Positions 1-10,422 of a stretch of DNA of 64,000 nucleotides are shown here, in pieces (within the stretch, counting starts at the first letter, position 1; each line of letters starts with the position of its first letter). The position numbers and the translations under genes were made by a program. The notes under the pieces were generated by a model, which made no database searches, was not told where the DNA came from, and saw only the letters and a program-made list of their open reading frames with translations. The stretch spans positions 1,280,501 through 1,344,500 of the forward strand of contig CM057160.1 in assembly GCA_029962745.1 (NCBI GenBank), in the 5' to 3' direction. Source of the DNA: Echinometra lucunter. Its lineage: Eukaryota > Echinodermata > Echinoidea > Camarodonta > Echinometridae.

Positions 1-1669
1 TACTTGAAAACCACATATTTAGACAGAATATGAAAGTTCAAGTTCTTTGATCAGTCAACCCTATAACCACAAGAAACATTAAAAGGAACCTTGGAAGAAA
101 GCACTGAACTTGAGCAAAGGGTTATTTTATGACCAGCTATACCCAAACATGTACATGATTTATTTTATCATGAAATGCAAAGGGAAATATATGGTGCATT
201 ATTAATACTTTAAGCATTATTTAGCCAGGTATTATTGGTGAAGATTTTTGTTATAGTAGTCACAATGATTAATCATTATAATAACCATATTATTATTTCT
301 ATCATCATCATGATTAGTAAAACTTGTCATAAGATCCCCCCCTCCCTCCCCCAATTCATTTACATTACTATTATCATTATTATTATTTTATGCGGCAGAA
401 TCAACAAACCAAAGAACCAATACAAACAATAGTAGAATATAAGGAGAGTCACATGGATGCCGGGAAAAGAAAAAGATTAACTTAATAACTATAACCCGAA
501 GGTCTTCTTTTCCAATCCATGTGACTTTACATAAATAGAAGTACATAAAATAATGTAATGAATACATGTACATCGTATGATGAATAGTGAATAATAATTA
601 CAATGATCAGAAAGAAAGAGAGAATACTATCAATACTTATGAGTATAGAAACAAGGAAGGGTTTTATTCTACACATTTTGAAAGAGCATTTTCCAAAGGA
701 AATTCTCAATGACTGTCCCACAGATCCTTTCATAGACATAGCTACTTACAGGCTTACTGAAAAAAACCACACGTAGACGTCTTACTCATATTTCCGCAAC
801 ACAACCCTTACGTTCATGGAATAATGAACTTTATACATCATTTTCAAAACTTTTGATATTAAGAGGGTACTAAACCATTTTCTTCTTTTTATCCTCCAAT
901 TTGGTGGGGCTGTTTTCTGCTGGTATATCAAAAGTAAATCGCTTATCAACTTGAAATCTGGTCATACGCTTACAATGCATGTAAAAGAAACTGTTTGAAA
1001 GCAATTAAGAAAAGTTGATCAAGTGTGAAATAATTGAGCTTGGTTCTGAAAACATCAAAATGATCATAAATCTTTCCAAGAAGTATGTGCACTGCACACA
1101 GTAATAGATACCAACAAGTGCTCTTGCTGCACACCGATGCCATACCTTGTCATGATTTCAAATATGGAGGCTTTGGGTGAGCAATCCTTTCCAAGAGATA
1201 TTTTATATCATGATATTTTCCAAACTGGCATAAACATCATGTACTTTATAAGAGAAACTCACAAAATTTATTTTTCACTTTTCCCAAAACCCAAGCTTCT
1301 CTTTAACTACATGTATATTTTTGATGAATCACATACATGTTAGTGAGAAACCTTGCATTCAACCCTTGACCAATTTAAGCGGAATTTTATTCCAGACAAA
1401 GTCTAGCAGTATAGGGAAGGCCACCCCTTTTTCTAAATAATGGACCAATCCCAACAGGCTGTAGTTAACCTTGGTCCTGACCTTGGACAAGTTCAAATTA
1501 CCCCGGGGGAAGGGGAGTCCAAGGCTTACTGTCTCCATAGCTGATTAAACAATTCCCCTCAGGGAGAAGAACTGTAAGACAAGCTGCCCCTGAGTCAGAC
1601 TCCCTACCTTCCACTTTACACATGTTTCCAGAATTATTTCTAACCTTCTCCTCTCTCTCCTTTTCTCTC
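1..1669. other. Left flanking contig end, no gene seen
   Basis: AT-rich sequence with scattered short ORFs only. It holds an ATT/ATC-rich patch around 270-400 interrupted by a C/T-rich run, and a C/T-rich end that runs straight into an N gap. No splice-flanked conserved exon, tRNA or transposon terminus was recognised. Because it is separated from the rest by a fixed-size gap, its linkage to the retrotransposon to the right is a scaffolding inference. Confidence 0.6.
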
Positions 1670-2169
1670 NNNNNNNNNNNNNNNNNNNNNNNNNNNNNNN
1701 NNNNNNNNNNNNNNNNNNNNNNNNNNNNNNNNNNNNNNNNNNNNNNNNNNNNNNNNNNNNNNNNNNNNNNNNNNNNNNNNNNNNNNNNNNNNNNNNNNNN
1801 NNNNNNNNNNNNNNNNNNNNNNNNNNNNNNNNNNNNNNNNNNNNNNNNNNNNNNNNNNNNNNNNNNNNNNNNNNNNNNNNNNNNNNNNNNNNNNNNNNNN
1901 NNNNNNNNNNNNNNNNNNNNNNNNNNNNNNNNNNNNNNNNNNNNNNNNNNNNNNNNNNNNNNNNNNNNNNNNNNNNNNNNNNNNNNNNNNNNNNNNNNNN
2001 NNNNNNNNNNNNNNNNNNNNNNNNNNNNNNNNNNNNNNNNNNNNNNNNNNNNNNNNNNNNNNNNNNNNNNNNNNNNNNNNNNNNNNNNNNNNNNNNNNNN
2101 NNNNNNNNNNNNNNNNNNNNNNNNNNNNNNNNNNNNNNNNNNNNNNNNNNNNNNNNNNNNNNNNNNNNN
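1670..2169. other. Assembly gap of exactly 500 N
   Basis: The run of N is exactly 500 long, the same as the second gap, so it is a placeholder and not a measured distance. It hides the outer end of the 3' LTR of the BEL/Pao element and the left target-site duplication. Confidence 0.99.
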
Positions 2170-3145
2170 TTCAATCTGTAATTCAATGACACAGAAAAAG
2201 ATATCAATGTATCAGTTGTCAGTTTACAAAACCGTCATTATGAAAAAACGTGTCGCCATAAATATGTAAAACTTTGTATTTCTGATATAATCTAACTCGT
2301 ATATAAACCCCACTCATTAGAAATGAATATTTGTCAGTCTCTGCATAATAATCTGACTTTAAACCTGTGCCTCAGTCTACAAATTCTTTATTTATCTTGT
2401 TTTTATAATTGACATCTGCTGTAATGACCTTGCATGTGTATGTGATGTATTTATCCAAAATAAATCTAAATCTGCTGAATGCCCACAAATATGCTGTCTT
2501 GCTTAATTTGTCTTGTGTCTCGTCAAATGCAAATATCTATGACATTCAGTCTTATTAACCCATAACATACACATGCACTGCCTGCCCTACACTGCAGTCA
2601 TACACAATAGCTAACAAGCCTTTAATTCCTAGAATGTTTCAAACATGTCAAAAGTCACCTAACGTGCATTACGATAGCCATTCATTCATATACTGTTTCA
2701 CTTGGCTGGTTTTACATTTCAAAGCTTTCTATTAAAACACTTCAGTTATCTAATCTAGCTTCACTTTCATCTATAACCTTCGGAAGCTCATACAAGTTGA
2801 TGCTTTATCGCATACGCTGTACCACGTATAACGAATCACGTATTCCATGTGATAATGCCAAGTCTTGAACCAAAAATACACATTGTATATGATCATATTT
2901 TATACCTCTACTGACACTAATCATTAAACTAAAGTTAAACTAAAGATTATACTACGGAAATATGAAGATAAATTCGACTTACAACATTGGCATCTCCAGA
3001 TTAACATGAATTTTAGAAACAATCCCAAAATGACTTTCATTCTATCTCATAGAAATTTTAGATCCTCGATAAATCAACTACGCCCTCACTCGGCATGATT
3101 CTCGCTTCTGACGTCATCGCAAAAATTCAGAAGCTCGTATTTACA
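2170..3145 (-). repeat. 3' LTR of the BEL/Pao element (outer end missing)
   Basis: Matches 10423-11401 base for base over the inner ~500 bp. In the first ~480 bp next to the gap it carries several one-base indels relative to the other LTR, for example in homopolymers near 2260-2310 and 2615-2665. The missing part lies in the 500-N gap. The inner edge is fixed by divergence of the two copies after TTTACA. Confidence 0.9.
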
Positions 3146-3157
3146 TCCCGGCCCCTT
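3146..3157 (-). promoter_or_regulatory. Polypurine tract of the BEL/Pao element
   Basis: On the element strand AAGGGGCCGGGA lies immediately before the 3' LTR start TGTAAATACG. The position directly upstream of the 3' LTR and the purine richness fit the primer site for plus-strand DNA synthesis in LTR retroelements. It is broken by two pyrimidines, so the exact primer is uncertain. Confidence 0.6.
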
Positions 3158-3606
3158 AAATGGGAGCTTAAGGCTCATCATTTACAAACCAAAGGAAAAA
3201 TAAATCAGTTCTGAATTTTTGCTTCTCTTACAATTTGTAGGTTGCTATGGTAACTTAAATTCCAATATAATGACATTCATACTTCCTTTCAATGCATCAT
3301 GTCATCACCTCTGAATAGGTCAAGTGCTAATTAACATTACCTTTGTTCACTAAGTCTAAATAATGTACTGACTTTTATGCTGTTTTCAAAAAATAAGTAA
3401 CCATCTTTTCCGGCCCCTTTAACAATTTCAAGTTTGAAAATGAATATACCTTTGAAAAACTAGGGCAAATATATTCTACTCAATACTTTCTGATTGTGAC
3501 GAACTTTATAGTCTGCCCCAAATTATATTTGTATAGCTCTTGGTCAAATCGAACATCATAAATGTACATGGTCCTTTGACACCTTGGTTTTTTGCCTTTT
3601 GTTTAT

Positions 3607-3647
<41 letters not shown>

Positions 3648-4775
3648 AAAAGTAATCAGGTGATTTTCCTGCAAAACTAATAAAACATGAATCAATACAT
3701 GCAATATCTAGCCTGTTTTTGCATACATTGGAATATTTACGTATGGCAAGAATCTGGCTGAAAGGAAAAGTAGTGCTGTAGCCTGTTGCATATGGCATTT
3801 TGCACTTAATTTAAAACCAAATAGTCTTTTCTCCAGACTTAACTACAATGAGTAGTCTTTCTACCAAACTTAAACATGACTAGTCTTAAATTTCAGACCA
3901 AAGGGTTTATTTATTTATCCCTTTAAATTTTGTTCAAATTTGTTTCCTTGAATTGTAGCCTTATCCACAGGCTCCAAAATAGTAAACTTAGTCTTGTGTC
4001 CAGACAGTTTGTCTAAATAATTAAACTGTGCAACAACTGCACTATTGCTTCCAAATCAGATTCTTTACCTGAAAATTTGCATATGAAAAATAGACAAATT
4101 CTCAACTTGTTGAATTGGTTAAATCATACACTTGAAGAGTTGCCAACCTGAAAAAAGGACATTTCAGTATTTCAGTGAGGAAATCAGTATTTTCAAAAAT
4201 ACCGTAGAACAAATAAAGCTGAAACTTTAGAAATCAGCATTTTACATTAAACTATCAGTATTTTTCTCACTTTTAAGTACTAAATACTGAAAAATCAGTA
4301 CTACTTGGCAGCTCTGCACTTGCATCACTTACGAAGAAAAAATATAATGAATGCAAAATTGTCCACAATTCAATTAGCTATCAAACTAAATTGAAAGTCT
4401 GTGAGTTCTCTATTTCTTTCTCGTTCCTTCATTCCTTCAAGTCCATCTTTATCAAGCCTTTGGGATGCGTATTAAACGTCCTGCATTTTAATGTCCTGTC
4501 ATTCAAAATAGACTTGGTAAAACGATTCATGTGCTCTGTACTTTCTCTTGCTTGCTCACGATGTAGCTCACGATGTCGATCCATCCAAAATATCAAAGTT
4601 ACGCTATATGTTTCACATCTTTAGCTTCCGAATCAATTTCCTCTTGAAGATTTTTCACCGAAGGTATGCATAACTCTTATTTGAAGTTAAATACCAAATA
4701 ATGAATTATATCTCTAGTAGGCGGCGCTAGGCTCACACCTCAGGGTGTGCATAACCCTGTTTACAAATTTTGGCA
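3146..4775 (-). other. Long 3' noncoding region of the BEL/Pao element
   Basis: About 1.6 kb lies between the polyprotein stop and the 3' LTR. No ORF with env-like features (signal peptide, membrane segment) was seen on the element strand; the longest one runs into a 36-base T run (3608-3643 on the plus strand, A on the element strand). A run that long may mark a nested retroposed fragment or be an assembly length error. Confidence 0.6.
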
Positions 4776-7700
4776 CTAAATCTCCTGCTCCAAAAGCAAA
4801 CACAGCTTGGTGACTGGTCTGATGAACGTAGATGTTGCTGTCTTCACCTTTACACTACGCACATAACCTTGTTTGTCTGGATGTGTCTCAAGAACGCGAC
4901 CCATATGCCAGGAGCACCTAGGCGCCATCTCGTCTGCGATGAGGACCACATCCCCAATCTGTAGGTTGCGTTCGGATTGTTGCCATCGTTGACGCTGTTG
5001 TAAGGCTGGTAAATACTCGCGTAGCCATCTCTTCCAGAAAAGATCAGAAAGATACTGCATTTGTCTCCATCGTTTTCTGGCGTAGACATCTGTCCCGGTA
5101 AATCTACCTGGAGGCGGCGCTGTCACCTGTTTCATCAGTAGTAGACTGTTTGGTGTCAATACTTCCAGATCATCTGGATCATCAGAGACTCGTGTGAGAG
5201 GCCTGCTGTTAATGATTGCCTCGACCTCACACATCAGTGTATGAAGCTGTTCCTCAGATTGACAAGTCCTTAAATACTGCTCAGTCAGAATAGCATGCAG
5301 TATTTTCCTGATGGTGCGAATTTGTCTTTCCCACACACCACCTTGATGTGAAGCAGTGGGAGGGTTGAAGGTCCATTCTATCCCTTCATTAGCAGTGAAA
5401 TGCAGGATTTCGTCTTCATTCCATTCCTTCAGAGCTCTTTTCAGTTCAGCCTGGGCTCCCACTAAATTGGTGCCATTGTCTGAGAACAATTTCTTGATAG
5501 GCCCTCTTCTGCTAATCATACGACGAATGGCATCTATACACGAGCTTGTCTCAAGACTCTCGGCTACCTCTATATGGATTGCCCTACTGGTCATACAGGT
5601 GAAGACAACTCCATACCTTTTTCTCGTTGATCGTCCACACTTAATGTCGAATGGCCCAAAATAGTCCATCCCTACGTTAGTAAAGGCCGGTTTGGTAGCT
5701 TCAAGTCTAAATGATGGGAGATCTGACATCTTCTGCTTGCCGAGCCTAGCCTGGTACTTGTGGCAGTTAACACATTTCTTTAACATGCTCCTTACAACAA
5801 CACCAGCACCAAGAATCCAATATCTTTGTCGTATCTCTGCCAACACATGATTCAGTCCTTGGTGTCCAACCCTGTGATGTGTATGTCTCACAAGAAGTGA
5901 AGTTACATGATGCTTCTTGGGCAATATTACTTGGTGTTTGGCTTCACTAGGTATCATTGCATGTCTTAACCGTCCTCCTACTCGAAGCAGGCCATCTTGG
6001 TAAACTGCGTCTAATTTGTACAGTCTTGATCCTTTTGTGACTTTAGGGACTGAATTACCTGAATCCCTAATGACACTCAACTCCTCTGAGAATGCATGAC
6101 TCTGTACATACTGAAAAACGACCTTTTCAGCACCTTCAATTTCCTTGGCAGATAAGGTTTTGCCTCTGTCTTGGATTGGTGTCGTCTTTTTCACTTTCTC
6201 TAGGAGAACTTTCTTCAGTCTAAGCCACCATGCAATTGCCCTTCTTAGCCTGGTCCAATCCGAGAAGTGTGTGATCAGTTTGTCAATGCAGTCTTCATGA
6301 TCACAGCTTGATGCAAAATTATGCATTCCTTTTGTCCTCTTTACTTCAGGGTCGTCATCATCAATCCCTTGCTTCTCGCTTGGAAACGTAGGCCAAAATT
6401 CTTGTGGCTGTTGAAGAAATTCTGGTCCGTTAAGCCATCTCGAACTCTCCTTCAATTGACTTGCAGACATGCCCCTTGAAAGGATATCTGCTGGGTTCAA
6501 GGTTGAGTCAATATGGTACCATTGATCCATCTCTGTAGCATTGTGAATGATAGCAAGCCTGTTGGATACAAAGGTATGGAACCTCTTATCTTTGTTTTGA
6601 ATGTAATTCAAAACTATCATGCTATCTATCCAAAATGTTGACTTGGTGATAGGAAAGTCCAGTTCCCTTCTGATCATGGTGTCCATCCTTGTTGCTAGGG
6701 TAGCAGCCATTAACTCAAGTCGTGGTATGGTTGACTTCTTCAGTGGAGCAAGACGTGTCTTGGCCATTAGCAGACTGCTATGTACTTGACCATCTTCACT
6801 TGTCATCATTAGATATGTCATAGCTCCATAAGCAACTTCTGAGGCATCTGCGAAGTTATGGAGTTGGTAATCTGTTACCTTACCAAAGTTATGAGGCTTT
6901 ACACATCTGTTCACCTCAAATTCTTCCATCTCTGGTAGTTCATCCAACCAAGACTTCCATTTCTGTGCCTCTTCAACTGGAATGGGTTCATCCCAGCCTA
7001 ACTTCTGTCTTGTTAGCTCCTGCAAGATCATCTTTGCTTGCAGCACACATGGACTGGCATATCCTAGGGGATCATAGACTGAAGATACTATACTGAGTAA
7101 TCCTCGTCGAGTTGAAGGCTTGTCCTTTGGGTTGATCTTGTAGGTAAAGCAGTCCTGCTCTATGTCCCATCTCATACCCAGCGCACGTTCAACAGGTAGG
7201 GCTTCATGATTAAGATCAAGTCCTGCTACTTGTTTTGCCCGATCTTCCAAAGGGATAGTCTGAAGGACTCTTGGGTTGTTACTTAGCCACTTAGCCAGTC
7301 GAAATCCTCCCTTCTGAAGTAGCATTCTGAGTTCTGCAGCAAGTTTGACAGCCATTTCCTCATCCTGTAGTGACACCAGGCAGTCGTCAACATAGAAATT
7401 CCTTTGCACCACCTTTGCTGCATCACTAGTAAACTGTCCATGATCATCTTCAGCTGTACGTCGCATAGCGAAATTACAGCAACTGGGGCTCCATGTGCCG
7501 CCGAACAGATGGACACACATCCTAAATGCCTTGGGGGTCTCTTCCAGGTTTCCACCAGGCCACCATAAAAATCTGAGTACATCTCGATCTTCAGGGGGCA
7601 CTCTGACCTGGTGAAACATTGCCTCTATATCTGCGATAATGGCAATTCTCTCTTGACGAAAACGTAGGAGAACCCCAATCAATTTGTTGGTGAGATCAGG

Positions 7701-10172
7701 ACCCTGGAGTACTACATCATTTAGCGATTGTCCCTTATACTTAGAAGCACAGTCAAACACTATGCGAACCTTTCCTGGTTTCATAGGGTGGAATACCGGA
7801 TGATGAGGAATGTACCAGGTAACAGCTTGATCTTGGTCGTCCGATTCAGATACTTCTTCTGCATATCCTTTCTGAAGGAGGTCGGATATGCCTTCCTTGT
7901 ATTTTTCATGAAGATGGGTGTCTCTTTCTAGCCTTCTTCCAAGAGTCTGAAGTCGATGCTCAGCTATACAACGGTTATCTTGAAGACAAGGGGGGCGTTC
8001 CTTGAAAGGTATGGCTAGTTGGTAGTGACCATTGTCCAAAGTGATGCTGTCCTCCCAGATGTTGACTGCTTTCCTGTCATTAAATGACATACCTCTCTCA
8101 TCATCGAATAGGGAATTCTCATCCTCCAGTTTCCAGAACTTCTGGACTTGCTCATCAAGAGAGGTGTCTCCTTGAACGAAATTGGTAGAGGCATCACATC
8201 TCCCTCTTGAAGCAATCGGACCATGAAGTGACCACCCTAGAGCAGTTCTAACAGCATAAGGTCCCTTGTCTCCTTTGCGTACTTCTAAGGGTATCAGTGC
8301 TCTTGGAGTATCTTGACCAATCAGTAAGCCAACTTCATGTTCCCCTGCCAATGGGATATCAATACCTTTGAGATATGGCAGGTTGATGATGTCTTCTCTA
8401 CAGGCCATGTGAGAATTCTGAATGTTCAATCTCTTCCGAGTACAGACATGAGGAAGATAAATCCGGTCTGTGGATGGCCCAGAGTCTATCACAAGGCTGA
8501 CCACTGATGTGTCAATGTGATCATCTCTCTTAACCATAGTTGTCAGGCGAAGTTGATGACTTCTTCCTCTAGCTCCCAGATGATGAGCTAATGCCTCTGT
8601 ACAGAATGAATGGGTTGATCCAGTATCCAACAGAGCATACGTCTGAATAAAATTCTTGCCATCACTTTGCACTCTTACTGGAACAATTGGAAGAACACTC
8701 CGCTTGCCGGCCCCTGTAGCATCACTGTCTACATAACCATTAGAGGCCCCATCACTTGTTAATTGTCCTTCCTGATTCTGTGGGGGATCTTCGACTTGAT
8801 TGTCAGGTGCTCTTGATGGTGCCTTCTTCGTCTGATGAAGGAACTTGGTATGCTTCCTTCCACAACCTTCAACAGAACAAGTTCTATTTAAGTTGCAGGC
8901 AGACAACATATGACCAGGACGAAGGCAGTTGAAACATAACCGGTTCTCTTTAGCAAACTGAAGTCTCTTTTCTGGTGGCATTTTCTTGAACCGATCACAG
9001 CCAAAAAGTGTATGTTTTTCTTGACAGATCAGACAGGGCTTGGCGTTGACAGGAACTGGGCTACTAGAGGTAGAGTATGAGCTTCTCCCCTGTGTCTTAG
9101 ATGCATGTACCTTCTTGTCCCATGTTTTCTTGGGATATGATTTTGACTGATCTTTGGTTCCAGGCTTCAGATCAGTCAGTCGTCCATATACTGGATCATT
9201 CTGTTGGGCTGAGGTTTCCTGTATGAAGGATAAAAGGTCCTCAATCTGTGGCAGCCGGTTCTGCTTCCTGATAGTGGCTACCACCTTTAACCATCGGTCC
9301 CTCAAGAAGAAAGGAAGTCTCTCGACAATCCGCAAGATGACATTCTGGGGTGACAGCTCAGACTTATAGCCCATAGCATCTAGCGTTTGAATGCAAATAT
9401 GAAGTTCATCTGCTAGATCTTGCAGAGCCTTCTTATTGTTGGGCTCAATCTTTGTAGTTTGAGTAACTCTTTGAATCCAAGCATCTGCTATCTTGTAAGG
9501 GTCGCCAAATCGTTCTTTCAACATCTGCTTGGCTTTCTTATAACCAACAGTGGGATCCATTACCATGCAGGCTTGTAACAACTTATGAGCCTCACCAGTG
9601 CAGAAATGAAACAGGCGTGTCAGCTTAGCAGAATCATCTACTGCAGTCTTGTCCACACTGTTTTCAAAGGCTCTCCAAAATTCCCAATACCTCAAGGGGT
9701 TGCCATCGTATTTCATCAAATCAGCTTGAGGTAGTGTGACAGATTCTATCAGCCTTCTCTGTTGCTGCTGACCTTCATGAATAATCTTCATCATCGACTC
9801 TGATGGGTCAGGACGAGGATATGGCAGGGTATCATCATTGGCTGACTGAATGCCTGAGGGAAGATTATCTGGTAATCCTGATTTGTCCTCAGATGCTCTA
9901 TACACCTTCTCCTCTGCTTCAGCACTAGCAATCTGCGATTTCAGCTTCAGCTCAGCCATCCGTTGCTGTAATTGCAAAGTCTGTAGTTCCAATGCCTGTT
10001 GCTCCTGCAACAATTGAGCTTGAGCCATCAGAGCAGCCTTTTTCGCAGCTGCATCTCTCCTTGCCCTGCTGCTGGTCACAGAGCTTGTAATACTTCGACC
10101 ACAGTTGCTTGCAGAATCTTCAGGTCTGACATCGGGTGCCGCAGCCCCAGCTGACTTTGGAATGTCACTCAT
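4776..10172 (-). CDS. BEL/Pao Gag-Pol polyprotein (1,798 aa)
   Basis: One uninterrupted frame encodes all retrotransposition functions. Seen in order: a Gln/Ala-rich coiled-coil-like N-terminus (~45-95); a gag region of the DUF1759 type (~148-320, with YDGNPLRYWEFWRAF); a CX2CX4HX4C zinc knuckle (413-426, CFNCLRPGHMLSAC); an aspartic protease with LLDTGS (Asp516); reverse transcriptase (~785-960) with the first Asp in ADIEAMF (848) and catalytic YVDD (927-930); Pao-type RNase H with FADAS (1109), RLEL (1153), WIDS (1183) and NPADILSRG (1229); an HHCC integrase zinc finger (~1430-1470); a DDE integrase core with D1503, D1565 (FSDNGT) and E1615; and a C-terminal DUF5641-like region (~1680-1790). 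Fusion of gag and pol in one frame is usual for BEL/Pao. All catalytic residues inspected are present. The ATG at 10172 is the first Met of the frame; it lies close to the expected primer-binding region. Confidence 0.96.
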   Translation of the reverse strand: MSDIPKSAGAAAPDVRPEDSASNCGRSITSSVTSSRARRDAAAKKAALMAQAQLLQEQQALELQTLQLQQRMAELKLKSQIASAEAEEKVYRASEDKSGLPDNLPSGIQSANDDTLPYPRPDPSESMMKIIHEGQQQQRRLIESVTLPQADLMKYDGNPLRYWEFWRAFENSVDKTAVDDSAKLTRLFHFCTGEAHKLLQACMVMDPTVGYKKAKQMLKERFGDPYKIADAWIQRVTQTTKIEPNNKKALQDLADELHICIQTLDAMGYKSELSPQNVILRIVERLPFFLRDRWLKVVATIRKQNRLPQIEDLLSFIQETSAQQNDPVYGRLTDLKPGTKDQSKSYPKKTWDKKVHASKTQGRSSYSTSSSPVPVNAKPCLICQEKHTLFGCDRFKKMPPEKRLQFAKENRLCFNCLRPGHMLSACNLNRTCSVEGCGRKHTKFLHQTKKAPSRAPDNQVEDPPQNQEGQLTSDGASNGYVDSDATGAGKRSVLPIVPVRVQSDGKNFIQTYALLDTGSTHSFCTEALAHHLGARGRSHQLRLTTMVKRDDHIDTSVVSLVIDSGPSTDRIYLPHVCTRKRLNIQNSHMACREDIINLPYLKGIDIPLAGEHEVGLLIGQDTPRALIPLEVRKGDKGPYAVRTALGWSLHGPIASRGRCDASTNFVQGDTSLDEQVQKFWKLEDENSLFDDERGMSFNDRKAVNIWEDSITLDNGHYQLAIPFKERPPCLQDNRCIAEHRLQTLGRRLERDTHLHEKYKEGISDLLQKGYAEEVSESDDQDQAVTWYIPHHPVFHPMKPGKVRIVFDCASKYKGQSLNDVVLQGPDLTNKLIGVLLRFRQERIAIIADIEAMFHQVRVPPEDRDVLRFLWWPGGNLEETPKAFRMCVHLFGGTWSPSCCNFAMRRTAEDDHGQFTSDAAKVVQRNFYVDDCLVSLQDEEMAVKLAAELRMLLQKGGFRLAKWLSNNPRVLQTIPLEDRAKQVAGLDLNHEALPVERALGMRWDIEQDCFTYKINPKDKPSTRRGLLSIVSSVYDPLGYASPCVLQAKMILQELTRQKLGWDEPIPVEEAQKWKSWLDELPEMEEFEVNRCVKPHNFGKVTDYQLHNFADASEVAYGAMTYLMMTSEDGQVHSSLLMAKTRLAPLKKSTIPRLELMAATLATRMDTMIRRELDFPITKSTFWIDSMIVLNYIQNKDKRFHTFVSNRLAIIHNATEMDQWYHIDSTLNPADILSRGMSASQLKESSRWLNGPEFLQQPQEFWPTFPSEKQGIDDDDPEVKRTKGMHNFASSCDHEDCIDKLITHFSDWTRLRRAIAWWLRLKKVLLEKVKKTTPIQDRGKTLSAKEIEGAEKVVFQYVQSHAFSEELSVIRDSGNSVPKVTKGSRLYKLDAVYQDGLLRVGGRLRHAMIPSEAKHQVILPKKHHVTSLLVRHTHHRVGHQGLNHVLAEIRQRYWILGAGVVVRSMLKKCVNCHKYQARLGKQKMSDLPSFRLEATKPAFTNVGMDYFGPFDIKCGRSTRKRYGVVFTCMTSRAIHIEVAESLETSSCIDAIRRMISRRGPIKKLFSDNGTNLVGAQAELKRALKEWNEDEILHFTANEGIEWTFNPPTASHQGGVWERQIRTIRKILHAILTEQYLRTCQSEEQLHTLMCEVEAIINSRPLTRVSDDPDDLEVLTPNSLLLMKQVTAPPPGRFTGTDVYARKRWRQMQYLSDLFWKRWLREYLPALQQRQRWQQSERNLQIGDVVLIADEMAPRCSWHMGRVLETHPDKQGYVRSVKVKTATSTFIRPVTKLCLLLEQEI

Positions 10173-10422
10173 CTTTGATCCAAAAGTTCATAGCTTGTTA
10201 TTGAACTAATGTGGAGGTTGGCGTTTGTGACGAGATGACTAACTTAAATTTTGGAAAAGTTCTAACAAGTCTGGAGTGACGAATTAGTGACAACAAGATG
10301 AGTACCAATATTATCACACGAGTTCGACGTTTCTTCAAGACTTTAATGACCATTGCAGTTACAGTGTGTATCTCTAACTTGAATTTGAACTTGAACTTGA
10401 ACTTGAACTTGAACTTGAACTG
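10173..10422 (-). other. 5' leader / inner LTR edge of the BEL/Pao element
   Basis: Lies between the polyprotein start and the part of the 5' LTR that can be matched to the other LTR. It carries six or seven tandem TTGAAC units (10378-10422). The LTR/leader boundary and primer-binding site fall here but cannot be fixed, because the equivalent edge of the other LTR is inside the N gap. The other copy resumes exactly at the end of this hexamer array, which suggests the array helped break the assembly. Confidence 0.5.

Noticed and set aside
1545..2269. ORFs of about 215-220 codons spanning the first gap
   Set aside because: Almost all codons are N; they are gap artefacts.
4770..5664. Plus-strand ORFs of 64-102 codons
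   Set aside because: Antisense shadows of the BEL/Pao polyprotein.
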